Of a DNA stretch of 10,570 nucleotides, positions 1-8,400 are shown one piece after another (within the stretch, counting starts at the first letter, position 1; the number at the start of each line of letters is the position of its first letter). Below the pieces are notes generated by a model. The model saw only the letters and a list, made by a program, of their open reading frames with translations. It ran no database searches and was not told the origin of the DNA. The translations under genes were made by a program, and so were the position numbers. The stretch is from Deltaproteobacteria bacterium. GTDB taxonomy: Bacteria; Desulfobacterota; G020345765. The DNA lies in the NCBI GenBank assembly GCA_030616835.1, contig JAUWWP010000053.1, positions 1 through 10,570 of the forward strand, read 5' to 3'.

Positions 1-616
1 CCAACTGGGTTATCCCCCCGATAAGCACCCCTAAAGCCAAGGCATATACCGGTTGGGCAAAGTAATTGCGAAGGAGCAATGTTGTCAGGATCAGCGAGAG
101 GTTAAGGAGCACCGGGGCCAGGGCCGGTGCGGTAAAATGCCTCAATGAATTCAAGATTCCCATGCAAAGGGCCACCAATCCAATAAAAAAGATGTAGGGG
201 AACATCCATTTGGTCAGGGATACGGTAAGGGCAAATTTCCCGGAAATATTTAAGTATCCGGGCGCAATTATCCTGACTAATAGCGGGGCCAGGATAACCC
301 CGGTAATGGAGAGAACAATCAAAAGGATAACCGAAATGGTCATGGAGATATGGGCGATCTTATCTGACTCCTCCTTTGAGTCCTTACTCAGGGACTCGGT
401 ATAGACCGGGATGAACGAGGCCGTAAGTGATCCCTCACCGAACAACCGACGAAAGGTATTGGGAATCTTAAAGGCCACCACCCAGGCATCCGCTGCCCCT
501 CTTGCCTCAAAGAAATAGGCAATCACTACATCCCGGACTAACCCTAAGATCCGGCTTAACAGTGTGTAGAAGCCGACCACCCCGGCAGCCCGAACTATTC
601 TCCTATCTTCTGCCAT
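1..616 (-). CDS. murJ: MurJ (MviN) lipid II flippase, N-terminal 205 codons, cut by window edge
   Basis: Inner-membrane flippase that moves lipid-linked peptidoglycan precursor (lipid II) to the periplasmic face; MOP superfamily. Translating the minus strand from the ATG at 616-614 gives an open frame to position 1 with no stop. Residues 19-29 (LLSRILGLVRD) and 41-62 (AADAW...RRLFGEG) align without gaps to E. coli MurJ with a constant offset of four. They keep the equivalents of its important R18, R24, D39, R52 and E57 as R22, R28, D43, R56 and E61. Later family signatures are FIPVY (68-72) and APALAPVLLN (163-172). Hydrophobic stretches near 10-36, 91-117, 137-158, 168-182 and 189-205 fit the first membrane helices. 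The start is chosen because an in-frame stop lies a few codons upstream and the N-terminus matches the family; no good Shine-Dalgarno is visible. The C-terminal part lies outside the window. It diverges from rpsT. Identity is near certain. Confidence 0.97.
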   Translation of the reverse strand, partial: MAEDRRIVRAAGVVGFYTLLSRILGLVRDVVIAYFFEARGAADAWVVAFKIPNTFRRLFGEGSLTASFIPVYTESLSKDSKEESDKIAHISMTISVILLIVLSITGVILAPLLVRIIAPGYLNISGKFALTVSLTKWMFPYIFFIGLVALCMGILNSLRHFTAPALAPVLLNLSLILTTLLLRNYFAQPVYALALGVLIGGITQL

Positions 617-706
617 TACAGATTTTAGATTTTAGATTTCAGATTTGGAATCTGCAATTTATTATCTTTGCATTTTTCATTTTGCACTTTGCATTTTGCA
701 ATTTCC
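617..706. repeat. AT-rich low-complexity repeats (TTTAGAT and TTTGCA types) in the murJ leader
   Basis: The stretch has short degenerate repeats: GATTTTAGATTTTAGATTTCAGATTT at about 620-646 is an iteration of a 7-10 base unit, and 668-704 iterates ATTTTGCA/ACTTTGCA. Similar CAAAT/ATTTG material occurs after the TPR gene (9371-9535), so this is probably a dispersed repeat type in the genome. It would form most of the untranslated leader of murJ. No coding function is supported. Confidence 0.6.
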
Positions 707-725
707 AATCCGCCTCCGGCGGATT
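707..725. repeat. Short perfect hairpin (8-bp stem, 3-nt loop)
   Basis: AATCCGCC at 707-714 pairs with GGCGGATT at 718-725 around a TCC loop. No T-run follows on either strand, so it does not look like an intrinsic terminator. It overlaps the candidate murJ -10 box and may be a small repetitive extragenic palindrome. Confidence 0.6.
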
Positions 726-754
726 ATACGAATCGTCTGAAAAATCCTTGACAA
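723..754 (-). promoter_or_regulatory. Candidate murJ promoter (perfect -10, weak spacing)
   Basis: On the minus strand a consensus TATAAT (728-723) lies about 110 bp upstream of the murJ ATG. The best -35 match, TTGTCA (754-749), is 20 bp away, which is longer than ideal. It overlaps the -35 box of the rpsT promoter on the opposite strand, so the two polymerases could compete. The call rests on motif match only. Confidence 0.35.
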
Positions 755-777
755 TTAACAATTAAAAGTAATAATAT
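748..777 (+). promoter_or_regulatory. rpsT promoter, sigma70 type
   Basis: A consensus -35 TTGACA (748-753) and a -10 TAATAT (772-777) are separated by 18 bp. They place the transcription start near 784, about 33 bases before the rpsT ATG. The surrounding AT-rich sequence supports it. The promoter before the giant TPR gene has the same TTGACAAT...ATAATAT layout. Confidence 0.7.
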
Positions 778-816
778 AAATGTGTTGATTTTATTAAAGT
801 TCAGAAAGGATATAAA

Positions 817-1083
817 ATGCCCTCATCTCCCTCAGCTCAGAAACGACATCGGCAGAGCTTAAAACGCCGGAGCCGGAATCAGAGTGTCAAGTCAAGCATA
901 AAAACTGCCATCAAAAAGGTCCGCACCGCCGTGGAGGAAAAGAGGCTGGAAGAGGCTCAGGCTGCCCTGAAGGCGGCTGTCCCTGCCATCAACAAAGCAG
1001 CTTCCAAGGGAGTAATTCATCCCCGGAACGCTTCCCGCAAGATCTCCCACCTGACCAAGAAGGTAAACTCTCTGGCTGCTTAA
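817..1083 (+). CDS. rpsT: 30S ribosomal protein bS20
   Basis: Primary-binding small-subunit protein that contacts 16S rRNA during early 30S assembly. The 88-residue product has the usual bS20 length and composition: a Lys/Arg-rich N-terminus (SAQKRHRQSLKRRSRNQSVK, residues 6-25), a long helical middle containing AIKKVRTAVEEKR, and the typical end GVIHPRNASRKISHLTKKVN. The ATG is preceded by AGAAAGGA (803-810), a good ribosome-binding site six bases away. A sigma70-like promoter lies directly upstream, so it is probably transcribed alone. It diverges from murJ and converges on holA, and its TAA stop (1081-1083) overlaps the holA stop. E. coli S20 is autoregulated at translation from a UUG start; this gene uses AUG and I see no special leader structure. 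Confidence 0.98.
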   Translation: MPSSPSAQKRHRQSLKRRSRNQSVKSSIKTAIKKVRTAVEEKRLEEAQAALKAAVPAINKAASKGVIHPRNASRKISHLTKKVNSLAA

Positions 1084-2105
1084 TCTCTACTTCTCTGCCC
1101 CTGGCAGAGATCGATAACCAGTTTTTCCAGAAGAATTCGGGGAGGAACCTTACTGGACTTTAATTTTAGATCTACTTGAGCGAGCCTCTCAAAGCATTCC
1201 TTGAGCTCTTCAAAAGAGAATTGTCTCGTCTGTTCCAATAATTTGTTTAAAACGAAGAATTTGATCTTTAACTTACTTTCCATTTCGGAAGGGGTCAATC
1301 CCCGGTCCAGCATTTGCTTGGCCCTCCAGATCAAACGGAATTGACGGACGATCATAGTCAGGATATGTAAATGATGTACTCCCTCTTCCCATATCCTCGC
1401 TAAGGCCTCCCAGGCCCTCTCCACATCCTTATTGCCCAGCCAATCTGTCAGTTCGAATACCGACCTGAGCTTGGCCAGAACTACTACTGCCTCGATGTCT
1501 TCGAGCTCGATCGTCCTTTTCGCCCCAATATAAGTCACTACCTTTTCGAGCTCATTCTTGAGCTTTCGCAGGTCTTTCCCAACCGACTCAATCAGAAGAT
1601 CGACTGCCTCTTTCTTTATCCCTTTCCCTAACCTCTGAGAAAACTGTCTGATCCAGGAAGGGAGCTCAGACTCATAGGGCTGCCGGAACTCCACCAACAT
1701 CCCCAACTTCTTAAATCTCTGATAAAATTTAGTTTTAAGATTAACCTTTTTACCCCAGAAGATCAGGCAAGTAGTGGGAGAGGGATTTTCAAGATAGGGA
1801 ATTAGCTTCTCCAAATCCTTCGGGGAGAGTTTATCCGTCTCCTTAACCAGAATTAGCCTTCGCGGAGAGAGCAGCGGTAGGGTTTGGGCAAGATTAATAA
1901 TCCTATCTGCCTCCCCTTCCCCGCCATAAACGAGATCCAGATTGAGGCTTTTGCTGCCACCCTCAGCAACATCGGGTAGGGACTTCCGCGAAATGTTCGC
2001 AATCGCCTCTTCGATTAAAAAGCCTTCCTCACCGTAAAAAAAATAGACGGGCCTTATATTATCCTGATCAATTTTTCGGAGCAGTTCCTGTCCTCTCATA
2101 GTCAT
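1080..2105 (-). CDS. holA: DNA polymerase III subunit delta
   Basis: Clamp-loader subunit that opens the beta sliding clamp and helps load it onto primed DNA in replication. The 341-residue product has the usual HolA length. Near the N-terminus is the family signature PVYFFYGEEGFLIEEA (19-34), a degenerate nucleotide-binding-like start as expected for delta. LSPRRLILVKETDKLS, LIFWGKKVN and the WIRQF segment follow in the middle. The helical third domain includes GKDLRKLKNELEKV, SVFELTDWLG and ILTMIVRQFRLIW, all typical of the family. The start at 2105 has GGAAGAAG upstream; the second Met, two codons later, is a less well-spaced alternative. A candidate promoter lies 36-64 bp upstream. It converges on rpsT and their stop codons overlap. 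Next to rpsT is a common place for holA in bacteria. Confidence 0.97.
   Translation of the reverse strand: MTMRGQELLRKIDQDNIRPVYFFYGEEGFLIEEAIANISRKSLPDVAEGGSKSLNLDLVYGGEGEADRIINLAQTLPLLSPRRLILVKETDKLSPKDLEKLIPYLENPSPTTCLIFWGKKVNLKTKFYQRFKKLGMLVEFRQPYESELPSWIRQFSQRLGKGIKKEAVDLLIESVGKDLRKLKNELEKVVTYIGAKRTIELEDIEAVVVLAKLRSVFELTDWLGNKDVERAWEALARIWEEGVHHLHILTMIVRQFRLIWRAKQMLDRGLTPSEMESKLKIKFFVLNKLLEQTRQFSFEELKECFERLAQVDLKLKSSKVPPRILLEKLVIDLCQGQRSRD
1092..1110. terminator. Hairpin just past the rpsT stop, possible weak terminator
   Basis: TCTCTGCC (1092-1099) pairs perfectly with GGCAGAGA (1103-1110) around a CCT loop, nine bases after the rpsT stop and inside the last holA codons. A T-run (GTTTTT, 1121-1126) comes only ten bases later, so this is not a textbook intrinsic terminator. 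It could stabilise or partly terminate the rpsT transcript where it meets holA transcription. No T-run follows on the minus strand. Confidence 0.3.
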
Positions 2106-2140
2106 AGTATTGACTTCTTCCGCTCAAATCACCAGGAAAT

Positions 2141-2169
2141 AAAATACTATAATAACTTATCTCCGTCAA
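2141..2169 (-). promoter_or_regulatory. Candidate holA promoter
   Basis: On the minus strand TTGACG (2169-2164) and TATTTT (2146-2141) are separated by 17 bp, in an AT-rich setting upstream of the holA start at 2105. The -10 matches the consensus at four of six positions, so this is a moderate call. Confidence 0.4.
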
Positions 2170-2205
2170 TAAATATAAAATCAGGAGTTTCCCCAAAAAT
2201 CTTTC

Positions 2206-2237
2206 ATGTAGGGGCAATTCATGAATTGCCCCTACAT
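2206..2237. repeat. 32-bp perfect palindrome of the GTAGGGGCAATTC type
   Basis: ATGTAGGGGCAATTCA (2206-2221) is followed directly by its exact reverse complement (2222-2237). This is a widespread extragenic palindrome seen in many unrelated bacterial genomes. Elements of this kind are often linked to REP-associated Y1 transposases acting in trans; no such gene is in the window. It could form a cruciform or, in RNA, a strong hairpin. No T-run follows on either strand. Confidence 0.85.
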
Positions 2238-2253
2238 TGGATAGCCGGGGCTT

Positions 2254-2283
2254 GTAGGGGTAGACCTCAGTCTCCACCCGTAC
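2254..2283. repeat. Imperfect GTAGGGG-type inverted repeat
   Basis: GTAGGGGTAGAC (2254-2265) faces GTCTCCACCCGTAC (2270-2283) as an imperfect inverted repeat. It shares the GTAGGGG start with the perfect palindrome 17 bp upstream and with the inner arms of the right-hand inverted repeat. It is probably a decayed copy of the same broad class. Confidence 0.45.
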
Positions 2284-2293
2284 CTGTTCTGAG

Positions 2294-2311
2294 CCCCGAT
2301 GGACATCGGGG
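2294..2311. repeat. CCCCGATG-GA-CATCGGGG hairpin
   Basis: A perfect 8-bp stem closes a two-base GA loop. The core CCCGATGGACATCGGG recurs at 10337-10352 in the same orientation, so it is a dispersed element. The flanks TTCTGAG and GTCGAAGGG are also typical of common intergenic repeats. Confidence 0.75.
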
Positions 2312-2340
2312 TCGAAGGGATTGAATGATTATCGGGGAAA

Positions 2341-2366
2341 GTCCTGAATATTTGTCCTGAATATTT
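2341..2366 (+). repeat. 13-bp perfect tandem repeat abutting the -35 box
   Basis: GTCCTGAATATTT occurs twice head to tail (2341-2353 and 2354-2366). The second copy ends on the first base of the TTGACA -35 box of the TPR gene. Paired direct repeats here could be a regulator-binding site, or simply a local slippage duplication. The sequence cannot decide. Confidence 0.7.
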
Positions 2367-2394
2367 TGACAATCAAATAAATATATGATAATAT
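2366..2394 (+). promoter_or_regulatory. Promoter of the giant TPR gene, sigma70 type
   Basis: A consensus TTGACA (2366-2371) and TAATAT (2389-2394) are separated by 17 bp, giving a start near 2401 and a leader of about 32 bases. A tandem repeat lies directly upstream of the -35. Confidence 0.65.
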
Positions 2395-2420
2395 TAAGGA
2401 TCTGCTGATTTCCTTGAGTT

Positions 2421-2428
2421 AAAGGTGG
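2421..2428 (+). promoter_or_regulatory. Ribosome-binding site of the TPR gene
   Basis: AAAGGTGG lies four bases before the ATG at 2433. It supports that start over an out-of-frame ATG at 2429, which reaches a stop after three codons. Confidence 0.6.
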
Positions 2429-2432
2429 ATGA

Positions 2433-5400
2433 ATGGCTGAGAAGTCGACCCATATCGGAAAACATCTGGCGGTAGTTCCCGAATCGCCTCCCGTGAGCCT
2501 GGGTTTTGCCATTAACCTGATTGAAGGTCGGGGGATCTTAAGGCTCAATAAGGCTACTCTCTTTGAAGTCCTTCATATCGATAATCTGGAGATAGAGATC
2601 CTTGATCTTACCTTTCCAGTTGAGATCACCCGGGGGGCCGAGGCCTTCCGAGATACCCTTTGCGAAGTTAATGATTTCCAATTTAGCCTCTTCGAGACAA
2701 AGCTTAATCGATTTATTCGGGAAAGGATCGATTACTCCTCCCAGGGCTTTGAGCAGGTTAAGATCCATTTTCTTAAAAACCAGTTGATGATCTCCGGGAG
2801 CTACCTGGCTGAGAAGGGCCCGGTAAATTTCACCATAAAAGGATTCTTTTCCTCCCTGGAGGAGGGCGGACTCAGGCTTTCCCTTTACGATTTTCGGACC
2901 TATGGATGGCTTCCTTTTCCCCCTCCTTATTTAGCAGTGAAGCTAATGGAGCCGCTGGAGGAATATTTCTTTAAATTACTAAATTGTTCCAGTTTGCTTT
3001 TTGATCCCTTCCTGCTTTTCTTCTCCTCCATTCTACCCCAGATGGGTTGGAGAGCCCCTCGCTTTGATAGTTTATCTCTCAACGAGATCAAACTTTCTCA
3101 GGGCAGGTTCAGCCTAAAAGCATCTTCAAAACTGACAAATGGATCTCCTGTGAAGCTCCAGGAGGATATTGATATTAGTCTTTTGAAGATCCGGGAGGAG
3201 CAGAGTTTCTTTCAGGAAGGGGAGGAGCTTCTGAGCCAAGGGAAAATTAGCACTGCAGCTCAGGCCTATGAACTTCGCCGATCCAGCTACCCTCAGTATG
3301 GGCTGGCAGTGGAGAGGCTCTGCCAGATTTACGGCAGTGATGCTGATACCTTTTCTAAAGCACTGGAGCTGGGAAGTGGATATCTTAAGGAGGAACCCAA
3401 CTGCATCCCGATCCTAAATACCTTTGCTTCTATCTCCTATGCGCAGGAGGACTGGGAGAGGAGCGCTACCTATTACGAAAGGCTGGTGGAAAAGGCCGAG
3501 AAGGAAGGAAGTACCCCTGACATTATTTACGGGAACTTAATCCTGGGAGAGATCTGGTCAAAACTTAACCCGGGTAAGGCCTTAACTGCCTATGAGAAGG
3601 TGCTCAAGGTTGATTTCAAAAATCAGAGTGCACTCAAGGCCTTAGGTTCTCTCTACCGTCACCAGGGTGATCACCAAAAGGCGCTGGGGAGCTATGAGCA
3701 GTTGATAGAGATGAGTGAGGATAAGATTCAGATCCTTTCCTTCCAAACCCAGATCGGCAAGATCTATGAGGAGGGACTGGCTCAATGGGATGAGGCCATC
3801 TCCGCCTATCAGAAGGCATTAGAGCTTGATGCCAACTACCTGCCTGCCTGGGAGGCTCTGGCTTCTACCTTTTTAAGACAGGAAGATTTCTCCCGTGCCA
3901 TTCGGACCTATGATCGCCTAATTCCAAAGCACCTTGAGCTATCTGATTACGATAAGGCAGCCTCCCTTCAGGTAGCTATCGGCCGGATCTGGGAGAAGAA
4001 GCTCTCCCGGGTGGATAATGCTATTCTCAGATACTCTCAAGCCCTCGAGATCTTTCCTGAACAGGAAGAAGCTCTGGAGAGATTGGCCGGACTCTATGCC
4101 CAGCAGCGAGCCTGGCCCAAGGTCTTGGAGGTCTGCGAAGGGATGATGAGGAGTGCTCTCAATCAGGGTGATCAGACCAGAGTCCTCGGTCTATTATATA
4201 CTATTGGAAAGCTATGGCAGGAGAAGTTAAAGAATGTGGAGAAGGCCATTGCCCATTACCAACAGATAACTCTCCTGGATCCTAAGTATCTCCCGGCCCT
4301 GGAGGTACTGGCCCAGATCTATAGCCAGCGGGAGGATTGGACGAGCCTGGTTAGTGCATACCAACAACAGATAGAGGCGATTGAAGATCCCTCCCGCCTA
4401 AGCTCCATCTATTTTTCAATGGGGATGATCCAGGAAGAAAGGCTTTCTCAGATTAATGAGGCAATAAGTGCCTATCGAGAATCCTTTAGCCTTGATCCCT
4501 CATTTCTGCCGGCCTGGAAATCACTCTCCGAGATCTACCGCAAAGAGGCCCAATGGGAGGATCTCCTCCAGCTCTACCAGGAGAGAGTGAGTTCAATAAA
4601 GGAGATGCCCCAGACAATGCCCCTCTTGATGGAGCTGGGGGAGCTCCTGAGAGACAAGTTAGCCGAACCGGAAAGAGCCATCCTGAGTTACCGTCAGGTC
4701 TTAAAGATTAATCCGGGGCATCTGCCTGCATTAAAGGCGCTTGCCGGGATCTATCGGGAGGAAGGCAGATGGGCAGAGCTCCTGGAGGTATTGGAGAATC
4801 AGGCAGGGCTTAGCAAAGAGAGCAGTCAGATTACTTCCCTCTACCTGGAGATGGGAGGGATCCTGGATACTCAGCTCAAAGAGCCGGGGCAGGCGATCAC
4901 GATATTTGAGCAAGCCCTGACGAGAAAACCAGCCTGCGAACCTGCCCAGGAAGCACTTTGTAGACTTTATCACCAAGAGGAAAGATGGGAAGAGCTAATT
5001 AAGCTTTATCAAGGAGAGCTCGAGCTTGAAGAGGAGCCTGGCCGCCAGCTCACCCTTTACTGGAAGATCGGGCAGCTTCTGGACACCAGGCTCTCCCAGC
5101 TTGCTGAGGCAGAACAGTATTATAAGAGAGTACTGGAGATTGATCCCTCCTTTCTTCAGGCCCTCCAATCGCTAACCAAGATATATTATCAGGAAGAAAA
5201 GTGGAGGGAGCTTACTGAGGTGCTCACCCGGCAGATCGAGATCGTTGATGATCGCTCTGAGCGGCTGAGCCTTTATCATCAACTTGGGGGGATCTGGAAG
5301 GAGAAGCTCGCCGAAGTGGACAGAGCCATCAGCAGTTTCCGGGAAGCCCTAAAGGTTGACCCCGATTATCTCCCATCCTTAGAAGAGCTAAACGAGCTCT

Positions 5401-8400
5401 ATTGGTGGATTGGGGACTGGGAAGGCCTGGCCAAACTCTATGAAAAAATGACCTCCGTTTATACCGACCCTCTGCTGGTCCTTTCTTTGCAGCTAAAGCT
5501 CGGATGGATCGAGAAAGACAGGTTCTGCCGGATGGACCGGGCTCTTGAGAGTTTCGGCAAGGCCCTTCAGATCGATCCCCAATGTCAGGAGGCTCTGGGA
5601 GCAATGGCCGGGATCCTCTGGCAGGAAGGAAACTGGCAGGATTGGATCCAGGCGACTGAACTGCAGGCCCACCTCTTGAAGGATGACCGTCAAGCAATAA
5701 AACTTCATCAGCAGATTGGCCAGGTCTGGGACGAGAAGCTAAGCCACCCGGAGAGGGCAGCTCAGAAGTACCGTCACATTCTGGAGCAGGAGCCAGATTT
5801 CCTCCCAGCTCTTAAGTCCCTGAGAGAGATCTACCAACGAGAGAGTAATTGGGAGGAACTGATTGAGATTTATGAGCGCCTTGCCCTGGCAGTGGAGGAT
5901 GACTCCCAGGCTGCCCGGTATCATTATCAGGCAGGCAAGCTCTGGCTGGAGAAGCTCTCCGGACCGGATCTGGCGATATTATCTCTAAGGCGAGCTCTGG
6001 AATTAGATCCATCATTTCATCCGGCCCTCGATGATCTGAAGCTAATCTACCGGAAGATGGAGGATTGGGAAAGCCTGGTCGGCCTTATTCAACAGCAGGT
6101 CGAGGATACCGAGGATCCGGGGCAGGCTCCTCCTCTTTACTGGGAGATGGGCCAGATTCTTGAAGAGAATCTGGGGCGAACCCAGGAGGCGATCGCTAAG
6201 TTCGAGGAAGCCCTGAAGATTGATCCTACATACTCCCCGGCTTTAGACTTCCTGGAAAAGATCTATCGCCGGGTTGAGAGGTGGGAGGATCTTATCCGGG
6301 TCTACGAGCGGAAGGCCCGGATCGAAAAACAAGATAATTGTTCGCTGCATTATGAGATAGCGAAACTATGGGAGGAGAAGCTTCTCCAGGAGGATAAGGC
6401 CCTGAAGGAGTATCAAGAGGCGGTAAAGATGGATCCCAACTACCTGCCGGCACTGGAGTCCCTGGCAAAGATCTATTTCAAGAAGGAGCAGTGGAAGGAG
6501 CTTGCCGGGATATTCAGACAGCAGGCCGAGGCTCTGGGAGTCACCGAAGAGGGTCTTTCTTTTCTGCTGGGGGCCGGGGAGATATGGGAGGAGAGGCTCT
6601 CCCAGCCGGATCAGGCAATTGACAGCTATCGCCGGGCCCTGAGCCTGAATCCTTCCTTTGCTCCTGCCCTCGAATCTCTCAAGAATATTTACTTAAGCGA
6701 GGGACGGTGGGAGGAGTTTATCGAGGTTGCCGAAAAGATAGTTACTACCTCCGAAGAGAAGACTATCAGGTTTGAGCTTCTGCTAAAGATGGCGGAAGTA
6801 TTTGAAAAAGAGCTGGCGCGCACCAGTGAGGCCATCAGGAGCTACCAGCGGGCGGTTGAAGTAGATCCCGATCGTATTGCCCCTCGGGAGAGCCTTGCGG
6901 AATTACTCTCCCGGGAAGGCCGCCTGGAGGAAGCAAAGCCTAATTACGAGCATCTCCTCAAGATCCTGCCAGAAGCAGAGGTGGGAAAGACCCTGGAGGT
7001 GGCCCTGAATCTGGCCAGGATTGAAGAGCAGTTGGACATCGCTGAAGCGGCAATGCAGAGGTATCAGTGGGTGCTTGAGCTTAAACCAGATTGCGTTGAT
7101 GCTCTGAAAGCATTAGGGAACCTGCTTTATCGTGAGTCACGCTGGGTCATGGCAAGGTCTATCTATGCTAAATTCCTCAAGATCTTTCCTGCTCCCGAAG
7201 ACCTTCCGACTGCGGTAGAGATAGCTTACCGGGTGGCAGAGATCGAGGAGAAACTTGGCCGGAGAGAGAACGCAGTTAAGAGGTACCAGCAGGTTATTGA
7301 ATTAGACAGCAAACACCTGTCCGCCTGGGAGAACCTGGCTGATCTTCACTATCAAGATAAAAGATGGAAGATGGCCAAATCTACTTATGAGCGCTGGCTT
7401 GACCTTCTACCGAAAGAGGGGGAGAGGCCGAATACAGTGACGGCTTACTGCCGCCTGGGAGAGATCGAGGAGATACTGGGGGCCCCGGAGAAGGCAATAG
7501 TTAGCTATCAGAAGGCCTTAGAGCTGGAACCGGGTTCGGTTGCCGCCCTGGAGGCGAGTATCAGGATATATCGAAAGCAGGAAAGTTGGGAGGATTTGAT
7601 CAGGAGCCATAATGCTCAATTAAAGATCACCTCGGACCCCTCTCAGATATTCTCACTTCACTATGAGATCGGACAGCTCCTGGAGGAGAAAGTTTTTCGG
7701 ATGGAAGAGGCAGCCTCAAGTTATCGCCGAGCCCTGGAGATCAACCCTTCCTTTCGCCCTGCCTTAGAGAGGCTTTACTCCCTTAACCTGTGGTTAGAGG
7801 ATCGGGAGAAGGGAGCGGAGGCTCTCTCGCAGCTTATTCGTCTGGAAAGAGATCCCGAGAAGTTAAAGAAGTATCATTTTACCTTAGGAGATATCTATGA
7901 GAAATGGCTTTTCGATAACTCGAAGGCGGCCTATCATTATCAGGAGCTCTTAAAAATAGGCCCCAAATTCGCCCCGGCACAAGAGGCCCTGAGCAGGGTC
8001 TATGAGCAACTGGAGGATTGGGAGAGATTAGCTCCCCTCTATAAGGAGATGCTTGATTCTCTGCCGGAGGAGTCCCCGGAGATAATTCCTCTGAGTTTGA
8101 AGTTAGCAGAAACCTATGCCCAAAGGCTTTCTGACTTCAGCAGTGCCGAGGCCCTCTTACACCGGCTTTTGTCACAAACTCCAGAAGATCCGGAGGTTCA
8201 CTTTGCTCTGGGAGAGCTTTATTATCAGCATGAGTCTTCCTCAGATAAGGCCCTCGAACAATATCTCTGGACATTAAACCGCCAACCCCTAAGGGTCGGA
8301 GCTTATCGGGCCCTGGCTCGGCTTTACGATCGCCTGAGGCTTACCGAGCAGGCCCTGATTATCTACTCCTTGCTGATTATCCTCGATCCCCAGAATAAAG

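Larger units (their letters stand above)
2106..2432. other. Divergent spacer between holA and the giant TPR gene
   Basis: These 327 bp contain no gene. In order they hold a candidate holA promoter (minus), a 32-bp perfect palindrome, an imperfect GTAGGGG inverted repeat, a CCCCGATG hairpin, a 13-bp tandem repeat and the promoter and ribosome-binding site of the TPR gene. A reading frame here that translates to GAIHELPL is an artefact of the palindrome. Confidence 0.8.

Noticed and set aside
502..765. Plus-strand open frame of 87 codons before rpsT
   Set aside because: It lies antisense to the murJ start and then runs through TTTAGAT/TTTGCA low-complexity DNA; no ribosome-binding site or family resemblance.
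2068..2277. Minus-strand open frame reading GAIHELPLHERF
   Set aside because: It overlaps the holA start, and the GAIHELPL part is only the translation of the 32-bp intergenic palindrome, a common spurious prediction.
2341..2366. Start of a CRISPR-like or longer tandem array
   Set aside because: Only two copies exist, with no spacers between them.
5329..5697. Minus-strand open frame of 122 codons inside the TPR gene
   Set aside because: It is antisense to the TPR array, rich in Pro/Arg/Gly as expected from complementing Leu/Glu/Ala codons, and matches no family.
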